The position numbers were made by a program, and so were the translations under genes. Shown here in pieces: positions 1-5,349 of a stretch of 5,418 nucleotides of DNA. The stretch is from Pyrodictiaceae archaeon (GTDB taxonomy: Archaea > Thermoproteota > Thermoprotei_A > Sulfolobales > Pyrodictiaceae), in NCBI GenBank assembly GCA_026986935.1, contig JALSNP010000007.1, positions 1 through 5,418 on the forward strand, written 5' to 3'. Under the pieces are notes generated by a model. The model searched no databases, was not told where the DNA came from, and saw nothing but the letters and a program-made list of their open reading frames with translations. Position 1 is the stretch's first letter. The number at the start of each line of letters is the position of its first letter.

Positions 1-339
1 AAGAAGGCTGCAAACATAAGAGGCTTCAAGTACATACACCTCCACGCCCCCTGCCCCGTAGGCTGGAGATTCGACCCAAGCCTAACAGCAAAAATAGCCC
101 AACTAGCAGTAGAAACCGGGGCATGGATACTATACGAGTACGAGAACGGCAGGCTAAGACTCAACCCGCCAAGCAACAGGCTAATAGACCCAAAGAAGAG
201 AAAACCAATAGAAGAGTACCTCAAGCTACAGGGAAGATTCCGCCACCTCCGCCCAGAGGACATAGAAATGATCAAGAAAGAGATCGAGACAAACTGGGAA
301 GACATCATAAGAGCACTACGAGTACAAGGCGACCTCTAA
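1..339 (+). CDS. porB: Pyruvate:ferredoxin oxidoreductase, beta subunit (C-terminal part; 5' end outside window)
   Basis: Frame 1 is open from the first base and ends with TAA at 337-339, giving the last 112 residues. PorB is the thiamine-diphosphate and [4Fe-4S] subunit of the cytoplasmic enzyme that oxidatively decarboxylates pyruvate to acetyl-CoA while reducing ferredoxin. Visible family landmarks are HLHAPCPVGWRFDP (residues 13-26 of the fragment; its Cys is probably a cluster ligand), the LAVETGAWILYEYENG block (near 35-50), and the end motif KPIEEYLKLQGRFRHL followed by a charged helix with a Trp. These match the C-terminus of archaeal PorB closely. The sibling beta subunits of 2-oxoisovalerate or other 2-oxoacid oxidoreductases are the main alternative; the YEYENG and QGRFRHL signatures favour pyruvate. 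The companion alpha, gamma and delta genes would be expected to the left. The gene converges on the minus-strand transporter cassette. Confidence 0.93.
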   Translation, partial: KKAANIRGFKYIHLHAPCPVGWRFDPSLTAKIAQLAVETGAWILYEYENGRLRLNPPSNRLIDPKKRKPIEEYLKLQGRFRHLRPEDIEMIKKEIETNWEDIIRALRVQGDL

Positions 340-377
340 CCATACACCGCGTGGCCCCCACTCCTACACAGTTTTAG

Positions 378-627
378 ACAACAATTCAATCCGCCCTACT
401 TCTACCGAGTAAGTACCTTGAAGAATCATTAGTAGACGCCATAGAAAACAATAACGAAAGCCTTGTCTCGAGGCACGGTGGATGATCGGAGGAGCTGAGC
501 CTAGAACGGTTCGCTGATACGTGAAGCGACTAGGGATAGGGAAAGGGTCTACTCTAAACAGCCGAGACTCCGAAAAGATAATCCCCGGGCTAAGAAGGCT
601 CTTGCTAAGAAAAACACTGGCGATAGT
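378..627 (+). pseudogene. Possible decayed reading frame between porB and the transporter cassette
   Basis: No intact gene lies between porB and 627, but the plus strand reads like damaged coding sequence. Frame 3 from 378 gives a 35-residue stretch ending ENNNESLVSRHGG before TGA at 483-485. The same frame then continues as SEELSLERFADT to TGA at 522-524. A one-base shift there leads into a second open stretch from GTG 521 (VKRLGIGKGSTLNSRDSEK, then PGLRRLLLRK) that runs to TAG 668-670, into the 3' end of the opposite-strand permease. Joining them needs one stop readthrough and one frameshift, as a pseudogene would. I recognise no family, there is no SD or plausible start, and chance open frames of this length are common, so this is a weak call. 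Confidence 0.2.
610..614 (-). terminator. Possible T-rich terminator of the transporter cassette
   Basis: On the minus strand a TTTTT run occurs 14-18 bases after the permease stop codon (628-630), with another TTTT in ATTATCTTTTC about 30 bases further on. Archaeal RNA polymerase often terminates at short U-tracts without a hairpin, so this is a plausible end of the cassette transcript. The tract is short and unproven. Confidence 0.35.
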
Positions 628-1584
628 CTACCAGGGTACCCCGTGTCTCTCTAACAACCTTCTAGAATAGATTACCATGAACACCATAGCTAGTAATGAC
701 ACCGTAAAGCCCATGGTCGAGAGAAGAGGTTCAGGTCCAGCGTGTAGGTATTGTGAAGCAGCCATATCGGCTCCGTGCTTTACGGCTTCGTAGAGAAGCC
801 CAGGGGCCGCGTGAAGAGGAAGCAATGCCACTAGCGATACGAATACTAGTTTTACTACTGTCCCGTGCCCGGATAACAGCGCGGCGGACGCTATTAGAAG
901 CGCGGGAACAATGTATATAGATACTATAGTTAATAGGATAGACTCGTAGAACAGCTTACGCTCTACCATTATGGTTGCAACCATTGTGTAGAGCATTGTC
1001 TCAGCCACTACAGCAACCAGTGCAGTAAGATAGACGAGAGCAACTGGGCCCGGGCCTCTCCACCCAGTCCATGGATTAGCAAGCCCTACGACTAAGAGAG
1101 GGGATAGAGCCGTAGAGGCTACGATAACTGTCAGAAGCATATGCGACCTAAGCAGTTCACTAAGAAGCCTTGTCCTAGACCCCGTGGCGGCGCTATACAC
1201 GCCATACACGCCAGTGCGCCCAATCTCGTGCAATACGCTGGCATAGAGGGTAACTAATAGCACGACTAATCCATGAAGCATTATTGAGGGGGGAGCAACA
1301 AACATTGCCAAGCCAGACTCTATAGAATCGTAAGGAGCTAGTATTAAAACCCGTTTAACATGGCTAGTGAGCTTTGGTGCAACCTTTCTAGTGGCGTCTA
1401 GTAGCCCCGAAGGAGTCTTTATCTGATCCCCATAACCCAGTGCGCGTAGGGTTGAGAGAAGATCCCTAAGCCCCGGGGGCCGCCATGACGAATAATAGTA
1501 CCCAATAACCGGGATTATCACCGCTATGCTTAGCACTAGTAAGGCAAGCCTAGCACCACTATACAGTATCAGCGTTCTCTTCAA
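628..1584 (-). CDS. ABC-2-type transporter permease, seven predicted membrane helices
   Basis: A 318-residue integral membrane protein, most likely the transmembrane half of the exporter powered by the ATPase just upstream. Hydrophobic segments lie near residues 11-31, 100-120, 148-168, 179-207, 213-237, 242-264 and 289-307. A polar loop of about 68 residues between the first two helices should face outside. The cytoplasmic stretch after helix 2 (EIGRTGVYGVYSAATGSRTR, then LLSELLRS) has the E...G...S.R..LL pattern of the coupling region in ABC-2 (COG1277-like) permeases. The start is TTG at 1584-1582, backed by GGAGGGG (1598-1592) seven bases ahead. It overlaps the ATPase stop as TTGA, so the two are translationally coupled and probably made in equal amounts. 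No substrate can be named. The order of genes fits an exporter or a membrane-remodelling ABC-2 system rather than a binding-protein-dependent importer. Family assignment rests on topology and context. Confidence 0.82.
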   Translation of the reverse strand: MKRTLILYSGARLALLVLSIAVIIPVIGYYYSSWRPPGLRDLLSTLRALGYGDQIKTPSGLLDATRKVAPKLTSHVKRVLILAPYDSIESGLAMFVAPPSIMLHGLVVLLVTLYASVLHEIGRTGVYGVYSAATGSRTRLLSELLRSHMLLTVIVASTALSPLLVVGLANPWTGWRGPGPVALVYLTALVAVVAETMLYTMVATIMVERKLFYESILLTIVSIYIVPALLIASAALLSGHGTVVKLVFVSLVALLPLHAAPGLLYEAVKHGADMAASQYLHAGPEPLLSTMGFTVSLLAMVFMVIYSRRLLERHGVPW

Positions 1585-2411
1585 TAAAGCTCCCCTCCTG
1601 TCAACGCTACATATATATGCAGGAGCAGCGTGTCAGAAAGTATGTCCTCCTTAGTAAACTCTGCCCCCTTACAGCTTGTTAATCGATAGTATCTATTTCC
1701 TAGGAGTAGTTGTTCCCCCCGCCTTGACCCCCTTGAGGCGCTGGATGTACCACCGGGACTGATGCTTTCTAAGCAAACGTGCTCGAGGCTATTCAATAAC
1801 TCCCTTGTAGGCTCAACATATAGTCTTCCATCATATATTGTTGCTATATAGTCGAAAACAGGGACCATACGCCTATTAACTATATGACTAGATATAACTA
1901 GGACCCCGGACTTGTTGCTCTTATAATAATCGATTATCATATCTAGTAAACTGTCAACAGAGTATGCATCCAGGTTAGCAAAGGGCTCATCAATAAACAT
2001 GCAATGCGGAGACTTATCAGCCATCGAAGCCATTATAGCGGATATGAATAATTTCTTAGCCTCGCCCATCGAAACACTGCTAAACCGTCTCTCGAGAAGC
2101 CTATCAACATTAAGCCTCATAGCAATATTTTTGAGCCGCTCTTTATCACAGCCCCCTAAGAACCTATAGAGAGTTAACGCGGTAAACGAGCTCCCCCTTG
2201 GATTACCCTCTGGTACATATAGGCTAGGGCTCTGACAAGCCACGCTCCCTTCGTCAGGAGGTAAGAGACCAGCACTAATCCTAATTAGTGTAGTCTTCCC
2301 GCTACCATTAGGCCCAATCAGTAAAACACTACCCTTGCCTAGAGAGAACCGCACCCCGGATAACACCCTCTTTCCACGAAAGCTCTTTGTAACATTCTCC
2401 AGAATGAGCAC
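1581..2411 (-). CDS. ABC transporter ATP-binding protein (ABC-2 exporter type)
   Basis: A cytoplasmic nucleotide-binding subunit of 276 residues that should drive the adjacent permease. Counted from the GTG start, it shows Walker A GPNGSGKT (33-40), an atypical signature VSMGE in place of LSGGQ (113-117), Walker B CMFIDEP (137-143) with its catalytic Glu, D-loop NLD (146-148) and switch His in SSH (176). Where the Q-loop Gln is expected the sequence reads VPEGNPRG, so Gln appears replaced by Glu (about 68). About 65 residues after the core form a tail rich in Ser, Gly and Arg then Leu, with no motif I recognise. The start chosen is GTG 2411-2409: GAGGTGA (2423-2417) sits five bases ahead, and only one base separates it from the upstream stop. 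GTG 2420 is a possible alternative. A TTG at 2438 lies ahead of the SD and is unlikely. The gene ends in a TTGA overlap with the permease. Confidence 0.92.
   Translation of the reverse strand: MLILENVTKSFRGKRVLSGVRFSLGKGSVLLIGPNGSGKTTLIRISAGLLPPDEGSVACQSPSLYVPEGNPRGSSFTALTLYRFLGGCDKERLKNIAMRLNVDRLLERRFSSVSMGEAKKLFISAIMASMADKSPHCMFIDEPFANLDAYSVDSLLDMIIDYYKSNKSGVLVISSHIVNRRMVPVFDYIATIYDGRLYVEPTRELLNSLEHVCLESISPGGTSSASRGSRRGEQLLLGNRYYRLTSCKGAEFTKEDILSDTLLLHIYVALTGGELY
1592..1598 (-). promoter_or_regulatory. Shine-Dalgarno site setting the TTG start of the permease
   Basis: GGAGGGG on the minus strand lies seven bases before TTG 1584-1582 and inside the end of the ATPase gene. Good spacing and complementarity to the 16S rRNA tail support a non-ATG start that overlaps the upstream stop. 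Confidence 0.7.
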
Positions 2412-2412
2412 C

Positions 2413-3489
2413 TCATTCACCTCTCCTCCCACGCACAAGGTAAAGTACCGAGAACAAGACTAGGAGAACACCAGCAACTGTAAAGTAAGGAGGATAGCTT
2501 GGCTGCTCTCTAGAAACATAAGGTGCATCAACCTCCAGAAAACCGCAAAGGCTGCCAAGCACATACCTATGAAGTATAATCTTCTCTCCACGGCCTAGGA
2601 GATACTCTATATCAACTAGGATCTTCTTCTTACCAGCCTTAATAGCCTTAGCAACCAGGTAGGCATCTATTACTGAACTAGAGCTACTCGTGTTAAAAAA
2701 CAATGATATAAAGCTCGTAGAGTTCCTAAAACGCTTTGCCAGAACCCTGGGCTGAGGAGAGCCCTTACCGGGCAGAAGCCCTGTTATTTCAAAGTCTTGG
2801 AGCGTTATGTTAACGATTACGGGTATTCTTATCCCCTTAGCCTTCGCGGTATAGTTATTGTAGACTATGTCCAGTTTAATGAAGTCGCCTAAATTAATAT
2901 ACGGTACGTAAATATTTATTACATCAAGACGTGGTAGCCCGAACCTAGATGGAAGAAAAACAGCTTTAATACTATCAAGCAGAGAATCATTTACCCCTAT
3001 GACATAACTATGCCCAGTAATATTAGGAAGAGATGTCTGCAAACCTACCGGATTCATATAAGAGATACGCACCAAGCCGCCAAGCCCATGGTCTCTCAGT
3101 ATCCTTACAGGTGGTAATATTTCGAGAAACTGGCGCAAAGTAAAATTATTACCACTAATCCCTACCCGGGAAAGACATGATCTCTCATTGCTAGTTATTA
3201 TGCTGGCAACACTTCTATTAATAATACTAAACATGTTGAACTCAATTAGATAGCTCTCATTATCTTCTCGGATTCTTAGTCCAAGCCTCCTAATCTCACC
3301 TAGTATCTTGGAGGACTCTCTGCCGAGACACCTCTTATCGACTATTAGTTTAGCAAAACCATATTTCATAACAATTAGCTTGAAACCCCTAGACTCGCAT
3401 AACAGCTTATAAGAATGTCCCTCCACGACTACGCTAGATAATGCAAAGAAGAGATAGAAAACAATTAAGACTAATGCAACACTCCTCAT
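2413..3489 (-). CDS. Secreted, C-terminally anchored ABC-transporter-associated protein, sequon-rich
   Basis: I do not recognise a named family. The 358-residue product starts with a signal peptide (hydrophobic core 4-22, likely cleavage near VVVEG at 20-24) and ends with one membrane helix (about 335-352) followed by basic RGRRGE. The bulk should therefore sit outside the cell, tethered by its C-terminus. The ectodomain holds nine N-X-S/T sequons (Asn 77, 91, 115, 156, 167, 212, 227, 256, 266) and four Cys (31, 54, 105, 315). Residues about 198-318 alternate beta-like strands, including NLGDFIKLDIVYNNYTAKAK and IKAGKKKILVDIEYLLGRGE. These recall the Ig-like NEW3/COG1361 exodomains that accompany archaeal ABC-2 transporters, but that match is inference. 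ATG 3489-3487 overlaps the stop of the 33-residue gene as ATGA, and an in-frame TGA lies just upstream, so no longer start exists. Its stop lies one base from the ATPase start. It is probably an extracellular partner of the transporter. Confidence 0.8.
   Translation of the reverse strand: MRSVALVLIVFYLFFALSSVVVEGHSYKLLCESRGFKLIVMKYGFAKLIVDKRCLGRESSKILGEIRRLGLRIREDNESYLIEFNMFSIINRSVASIITSNERSCLSRVGISGNNFTLRQFLEILPPVRILRDHGLGGLVRISYMNPVGLQTSLPNITGHSYVIGVNDSLLDSIKAVFLPSRFGLPRLDVINIYVPYINLGDFIKLDIVYNNYTAKAKGIRIPVIVNITLQDFEITGLLPGKGSPQPRVLAKRFRNSTSFISLFFNTSSSSSVIDAYLVAKAIKAGKKKILVDIEYLLGRGEKIILHRYVLGSLCGFLEVDAPYVSREQPSYPPYFTVAGVLLVLFSVLYLVRGRRGE
2417..2423 (-). promoter_or_regulatory. Shine-Dalgarno site deciding the ATPase start
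   Basis: GAGGTGA on the minus strand, five bases before GTG 2411, matches the archaeal anti-SD consensus. It overlaps a further GGAGGAG (2429-2423). It places the true ATPase start downstream of the in-frame TTG at 2438 and argues for a protein beginning just before LILENVTKSF, a typical ABC ATPase N-terminus. Confidence 0.6.
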
Positions 3490-3587
3490 CCTAGATCAAC
3501 CCCAAGTACCTCTATCAGCTTTATGAGCAAAGGTATTATGATTATCAAGATGCTTTGTACTTTTCTGGCCTCTGTGACGGGGGACAT
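3486..3587 (-). CDS. 33-residue small membrane protein leading the transporter cassette
   Basis: A short gene found by reading the minus strand: ATG 3587-3585 to TGA 3488-3486. The product begins MSPVTEARKVQS, then has a strongly hydrophobic stretch ILIIIIPLLIKLI (13-25, with a Pro in the middle), and ends EVLGVDLG. This is one short membrane-spanning or membrane-lying helix behind a charged N-terminus. Evidence for a real gene: its stop overlaps the start of the 358-residue gene as ATGA, the same coupling style used elsewhere in the cassette. A TATA box (3619-3626) lies at the right distance for a very short leader, and an in-frame TAG just upstream fixes the ATG. There is no good SD, as expected for a near-leaderless first gene. 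It may be a small transporter subunit, a leader peptide that couples translation, or an exported peptide. Chance cannot be ruled out at this length. Confidence 0.5.
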   Translation of the reverse strand: MSPVTEARKVQSILIIIIPLLIKLIEVLGVDLG

Positions 3588-3618
3588 ACCAGCTAGCTAA
3601 TGGTACGCCGTTCTGATT

Positions 3619-3626
3619 CTTATAGA
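3619..3626 (-). promoter_or_regulatory. TATA box of the transporter cassette
   Basis: TCTATAAG on the minus strand is centred about 35 bases ahead of ATG 3587. Archaeal transcription starts roughly 25-27 bases after the TATA centre, which would give a leader of only about 8-10 bases for the small gene. No convincing BRE is visible upstream. The box lies just after the stop of the 77-residue gene, so readthrough from that gene's promoter is also possible. Confidence 0.45.
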
Positions 3627-3649
3627 CTACAGCAGTTGTAAAGACGGTT

Positions 3650-3883
3650 CTATATCTGATTATATGTTGAGAACATTGTGGTGTCTATGTTCGCTGGATT
3701 ACCAGCAGGCTCGGCTTTATATGTACATCTCCGGGTTTTATAGCTAAGACCAGCTTGTCCCACGGTTCTATTCTGTTCGAGCTTTGATGCAGTGCACACA
3801 TGTATATTAGTGGCAGGCATGCTTGCTACTACAATAAATATTATAACTAATATTATTGCTAGGATACTTAGAGGTTTACCCAT
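3650..3883 (-). CDS. Small secreted or membrane-tethered protein with two cysteines, unknown function
   Basis: A 77-residue product I do not recognise. Residues 1-22 (MGKPLSILAIILVIIFIVVA, then SM) form a signal peptide or N-terminal anchor. A possible signal-peptidase site is after ASMPA (20-24), leaving a peptide of about 53 residues. That part has Cys30 and Cys53, which could form one disulfide, a sequon at Asn38 (NRT) and a polar, Tyr/Asn/Thr-rich tail ending STYNQI. ATG 3883-3881 is supported by a clear TATAAA at 3924-3919 and a leader of about 12 bases; the SD is weak. It lies 62 bases upstream of the 33-residue gene on the same strand, so it may be cotranscribed with, or be cargo of, the ABC transporter. 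It does not look like a class III (pilin) signal. A chance open frame is possible, but the well-placed promoter and clean signal sequence argue for a gene. Confidence 0.55.
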   Translation of the reverse strand: MGKPLSILAIILVIIFIVVASMPATNIHVCTASKLEQNRTVGQAGLSYKTRRCTYKAEPAGNPANIDTTMFSTYNQI

Positions 3884-3918
3884 TATGTCTCAGCCAAATA
3901 GAGAATAAGCACAACTAG

Positions 3919-3924
3919 TTTATA
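3919..3924 (-). promoter_or_regulatory. TATA box of the 77-residue gene
   Basis: TATAAA on the minus strand is centred 39 bases ahead of ATG 3883, which predicts a transcript start near 3896 and a leader of about 13 bases. The sequence context (ATAATGCTATAAAC) is A/T-rich, as in crenarchaeal promoters. It lies about 45-100 bases downstream of the palindrome array. Confidence 0.5.
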
Positions 3925-3967
3925 GCATTATCTGAGAGAGCGAACTATAACACGCGTTAATACCTCT

Positions 3968-4025
3968 GTACTATTCTATGGTCCCTGTTCTATTCCTATA
4001 GAATAAAACCGTGCTATTCTATAGC
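3968..4025. repeat. Three copies of a short palindrome, CTAT-N3/4-ATAG (putative operator array)
   Basis: Plus-strand copies are CTATTCTATGG (3971-3981, one mismatch), CTATTCCTATAG (3990-4001) and CTATTCTATAG (4015-4025). Each follows GTN (GTA, GTT, GTG), so they are also direct repeats, starting 19 and 25 bases apart. Each copy is a small inverted repeat with arms CTAT and ATAG. They lie between the 3' end of metE and the TATA box of the 77-residue gene. I infer a regulator-binding array upstream of that promoter. The arms are short and A/T-rich, so some of the similarity could be chance. Confidence 0.45.
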
Positions 4026-4083
4026 CTAGGCACTTACGGGTATTATATCGGGGTGTAGTTTTGCGCCGTGGTTCCTCTATGAA

Positions 4084-5094
4084 TTATTCCTCGTAGCCGT
4101 ATTGTTTTCTCAGCTTCTTAGCTGCTTCTGCTATTGAGCGGAGTTTCTGTCTCGCAATCTCTCTTGGTAGTCTTTTGAGACCGCAGTCTGGGTCTAGGTA
4201 GATCTTCTCCGGGCCGAGTATGTCGAGCTTCATTAGCCTCTCCACTGCGTCTATTATCTCCTCCACTGTCTCTACTCTGAGCGTGTGCACATCCACTACC
4301 CCGTAGCCTAGCTCCTTGTTGAACCCGTACTCCTTGAGGTAGGGGAGTAGCTTGAAGTCGGAGTTCTTGAACTCTAGGTCTATCTGGTCCACGGGGAACT
4401 CGAGGATGTAGGGGATTAGTTTCTCTATTCTCCCGAAGCATATGTGGACGATCTTCTTGGCCTCTATGCCCTTCAGCATTATCTCCAGCGCTTCCCTGAC
4501 CAGCTCAGCTTCCTCCCTACGAGGCCTCGCTGGGAGAGCGGGCTCATCCACTTGCACGTACTTGGCCCCGCGCTTCACGAACTCCTCTATCTCGTGGCGG
4601 AGTACACGGGCCATCTCGAGCACTAGTTCCCTCCTATCCCCGTAGTAGGTGTCGAAGCTCCAATCAACCATCGTGTAGGGCCCGGTCAGTATAGCTTTCA
4701 CCGGCCTGCCCTGCGATATGCTCTGAGCATACTCCCAGTCCATGACAGCCATCGGGGCCTGGTACCCGATCCTCTCATAGACCACGGGTTTGCGGAAATA
4801 CACGTTATCGAATATCCTCACCCAGTCCCCTATCCTGTACCCCTTGAGCCTCTCAGCGAAGTACACAACCATGTCCTCGCGGCTCTGCTCACCATCACTA
4901 AGTATATCGACCCCAGCCCACAAGTAGTCCTCAACAACCTTCCTGATAGCGGGCTTAACCCTCTCATGGAACTCCTCTTCGCTTATAACTCCTTTTCTAC
5001 GAAGCTTTATCGCCTCCTGGGCCTCCGGCATCTTCGGGTAACTACCAACAACGGTTACAGGGAAGGCTTTCGGGACACGGTACTCCTGGGCCAA
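4084..5094 (-). CDS. metE: Core methionine synthase, cobalamin-independent MetE type (single catalytic barrel)
   Basis: A 336-residue cytoplasmic enzyme matching the catalytic C-terminal half of MetE, which moves a methyl group to homocysteine to make methionine. The zinc site is complete: His217 and Cys219 (HICFG), Glu241 (DLEFKNSD) and Cys304 (DPDCGLK). Other landmarks are GSYP (17-20), DGEQSREDMVVYFAE (67-81), ILTGPYTMVDWSF (135-147), VDEPALP (182-188) and GYGVVDVHT (263-271). Bacterial MetE is about 750 residues with an N-terminal folate-binding half; that half is absent here, as in archaeal and core-MetE (Mes-type) enzymes, which take the methyl from a corrinoid protein or another donor rather than methyl-tetrahydrofolate. 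The start is TTG 5094-5092, with GAGGAGG (5107-5101) six bases ahead and a TATA-like box upstream. It appears to be transcribed alone or as the last gene; no obvious terminator follows. The methyl donor is not evident from the sequence. Confidence 0.95.
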   Translation of the reverse strand: MAQEYRVPKAFPVTVVGSYPKMPEAQEAIKLRRKGVISEEEFHERVKPAIRKVVEDYLWAGVDILSDGEQSREDMVVYFAERLKGYRIGDWVRIFDNVYFRKPVVYERIGYQAPMAVMDWEYAQSISQGRPVKAILTGPYTMVDWSFDTYYGDRRELVLEMARVLRHEIEEFVKRGAKYVQVDEPALPARPRREEAELVREALEIMLKGIEAKKIVHICFGRIEKLIPYILEFPVDQIDLEFKNSDFKLLPYLKEYGFNKELGYGVVDVHTLRVETVEEIIDAVERLMKLDILGPEKIYLDPDCGLKRLPREIARQKLRSIAEAAKKLRKQYGYEE

Positions 5095-5100
5095 GACGAG

Positions 5101-5107
5101 CCTCCTC
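5101..5107 (-). promoter_or_regulatory. Shine-Dalgarno site for the TTG start of metE
   Basis: GAGGAGG on the minus strand, six bases before TTG 5094-5092, gives strong pairing with the 16S tail. It settles the non-ATG start, as no nearby ATG or GTG is better placed. Confidence 0.75.
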
Positions 5108-5134
5108 GGGCTCAGCTACCTAGGTAACGCCCCA

Positions 5135-5142
5135 GTTATATT
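5135..5142 (-). promoter_or_regulatory. TATA-like promoter element of metE
   Basis: AATATAAC on the minus strand, preceded by purine-rich GGATAGGG that could serve as BRE, is centred about 44 bases ahead of the TTG start. This predicts a leader of about 18 bases that just includes the SD. Spacing and composition fit; the box itself is not a perfect consensus. Confidence 0.45.
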
Positions 5143-5210
5143 CCCTATCCATACTACCCGAGGCCGCCCATGGAGCGGTGAATCGCTTCCCCGGTCTCGG
5201 TAAGGAGGAG

Positions 5211-5229
5211 TCCTCTCCCCCGGAGAGGA
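5211..5229. other. Perfect 8-bp stem-loop in the metE upstream gap
   Basis: TCCTCTCC, loop CCC, then GGAGAGGA form a perfect eight-pair hairpin. The preceding AGGAGGAG (5203-5210) could pair with the same arm instead. The gap 5143-5349 otherwise shows no gene, tRNA or clear RNA motif. There is no T-run after the stem on either strand, so it is not an obvious terminator; its role is unknown. Confidence 0.4.
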
Positions 5230-5349
5230 TGGGGTATGAGCGGCGTTCTGCGCGAGAACAAGGAGACGTGATATACTATGGCGGCGCTCCTTAGGCAGTG
5301 GTTATTGAGCTATGAGTGTCCGAACAATGTACTGCTCCCATGCCCTGGG

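Noticed and set aside
123..377. Plus-strand open frame of 84 codons overlapping the porB end
   Set aside because: It is out of frame with porB, whose match is unmistakable, and its product is Pro/Arg/Thr-rich low-complexity sequence with no SD. It is a shadow.
505..520. GGTTCG resembling a tRNA T-loop
   Set aside because: No flanking T-stem, acceptor stem or anticodon arm can be formed around it.
478..530. Box C/D-like guide RNA (GGATGAT, two CTGA boxes, GTGAAG)
   Set aside because: No true RTGATGA C box is present and the order and spacing of the C, D', C' and D boxes are wrong.
2412..2438. TTG at 2438 as start of the ABC ATPase
   Set aside because: The GGAGGAG and GAGGTGA ribosome sites lie downstream of this codon, and the extra residues (MCVGGEVNE) are simply the SD region translated; GTG 2411 (or 2420) fits far better.
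4118..4645. Open frames on both strands inside metE (minus 4118-4441, plus 4442-4645 and 4444-4626)
   Set aside because: All lie within the well-supported metE gene in other frames and encode Arg/Pro- or Ser-rich products typical of shadow frames in GC-biased codons.
5211..5229. Stem-loop as an intrinsic terminator of the right-edge gene
   Set aside because: It lies more than 120 bases past that gene's stop and is not followed by a T-tract; kept only as an unexplained hairpin.
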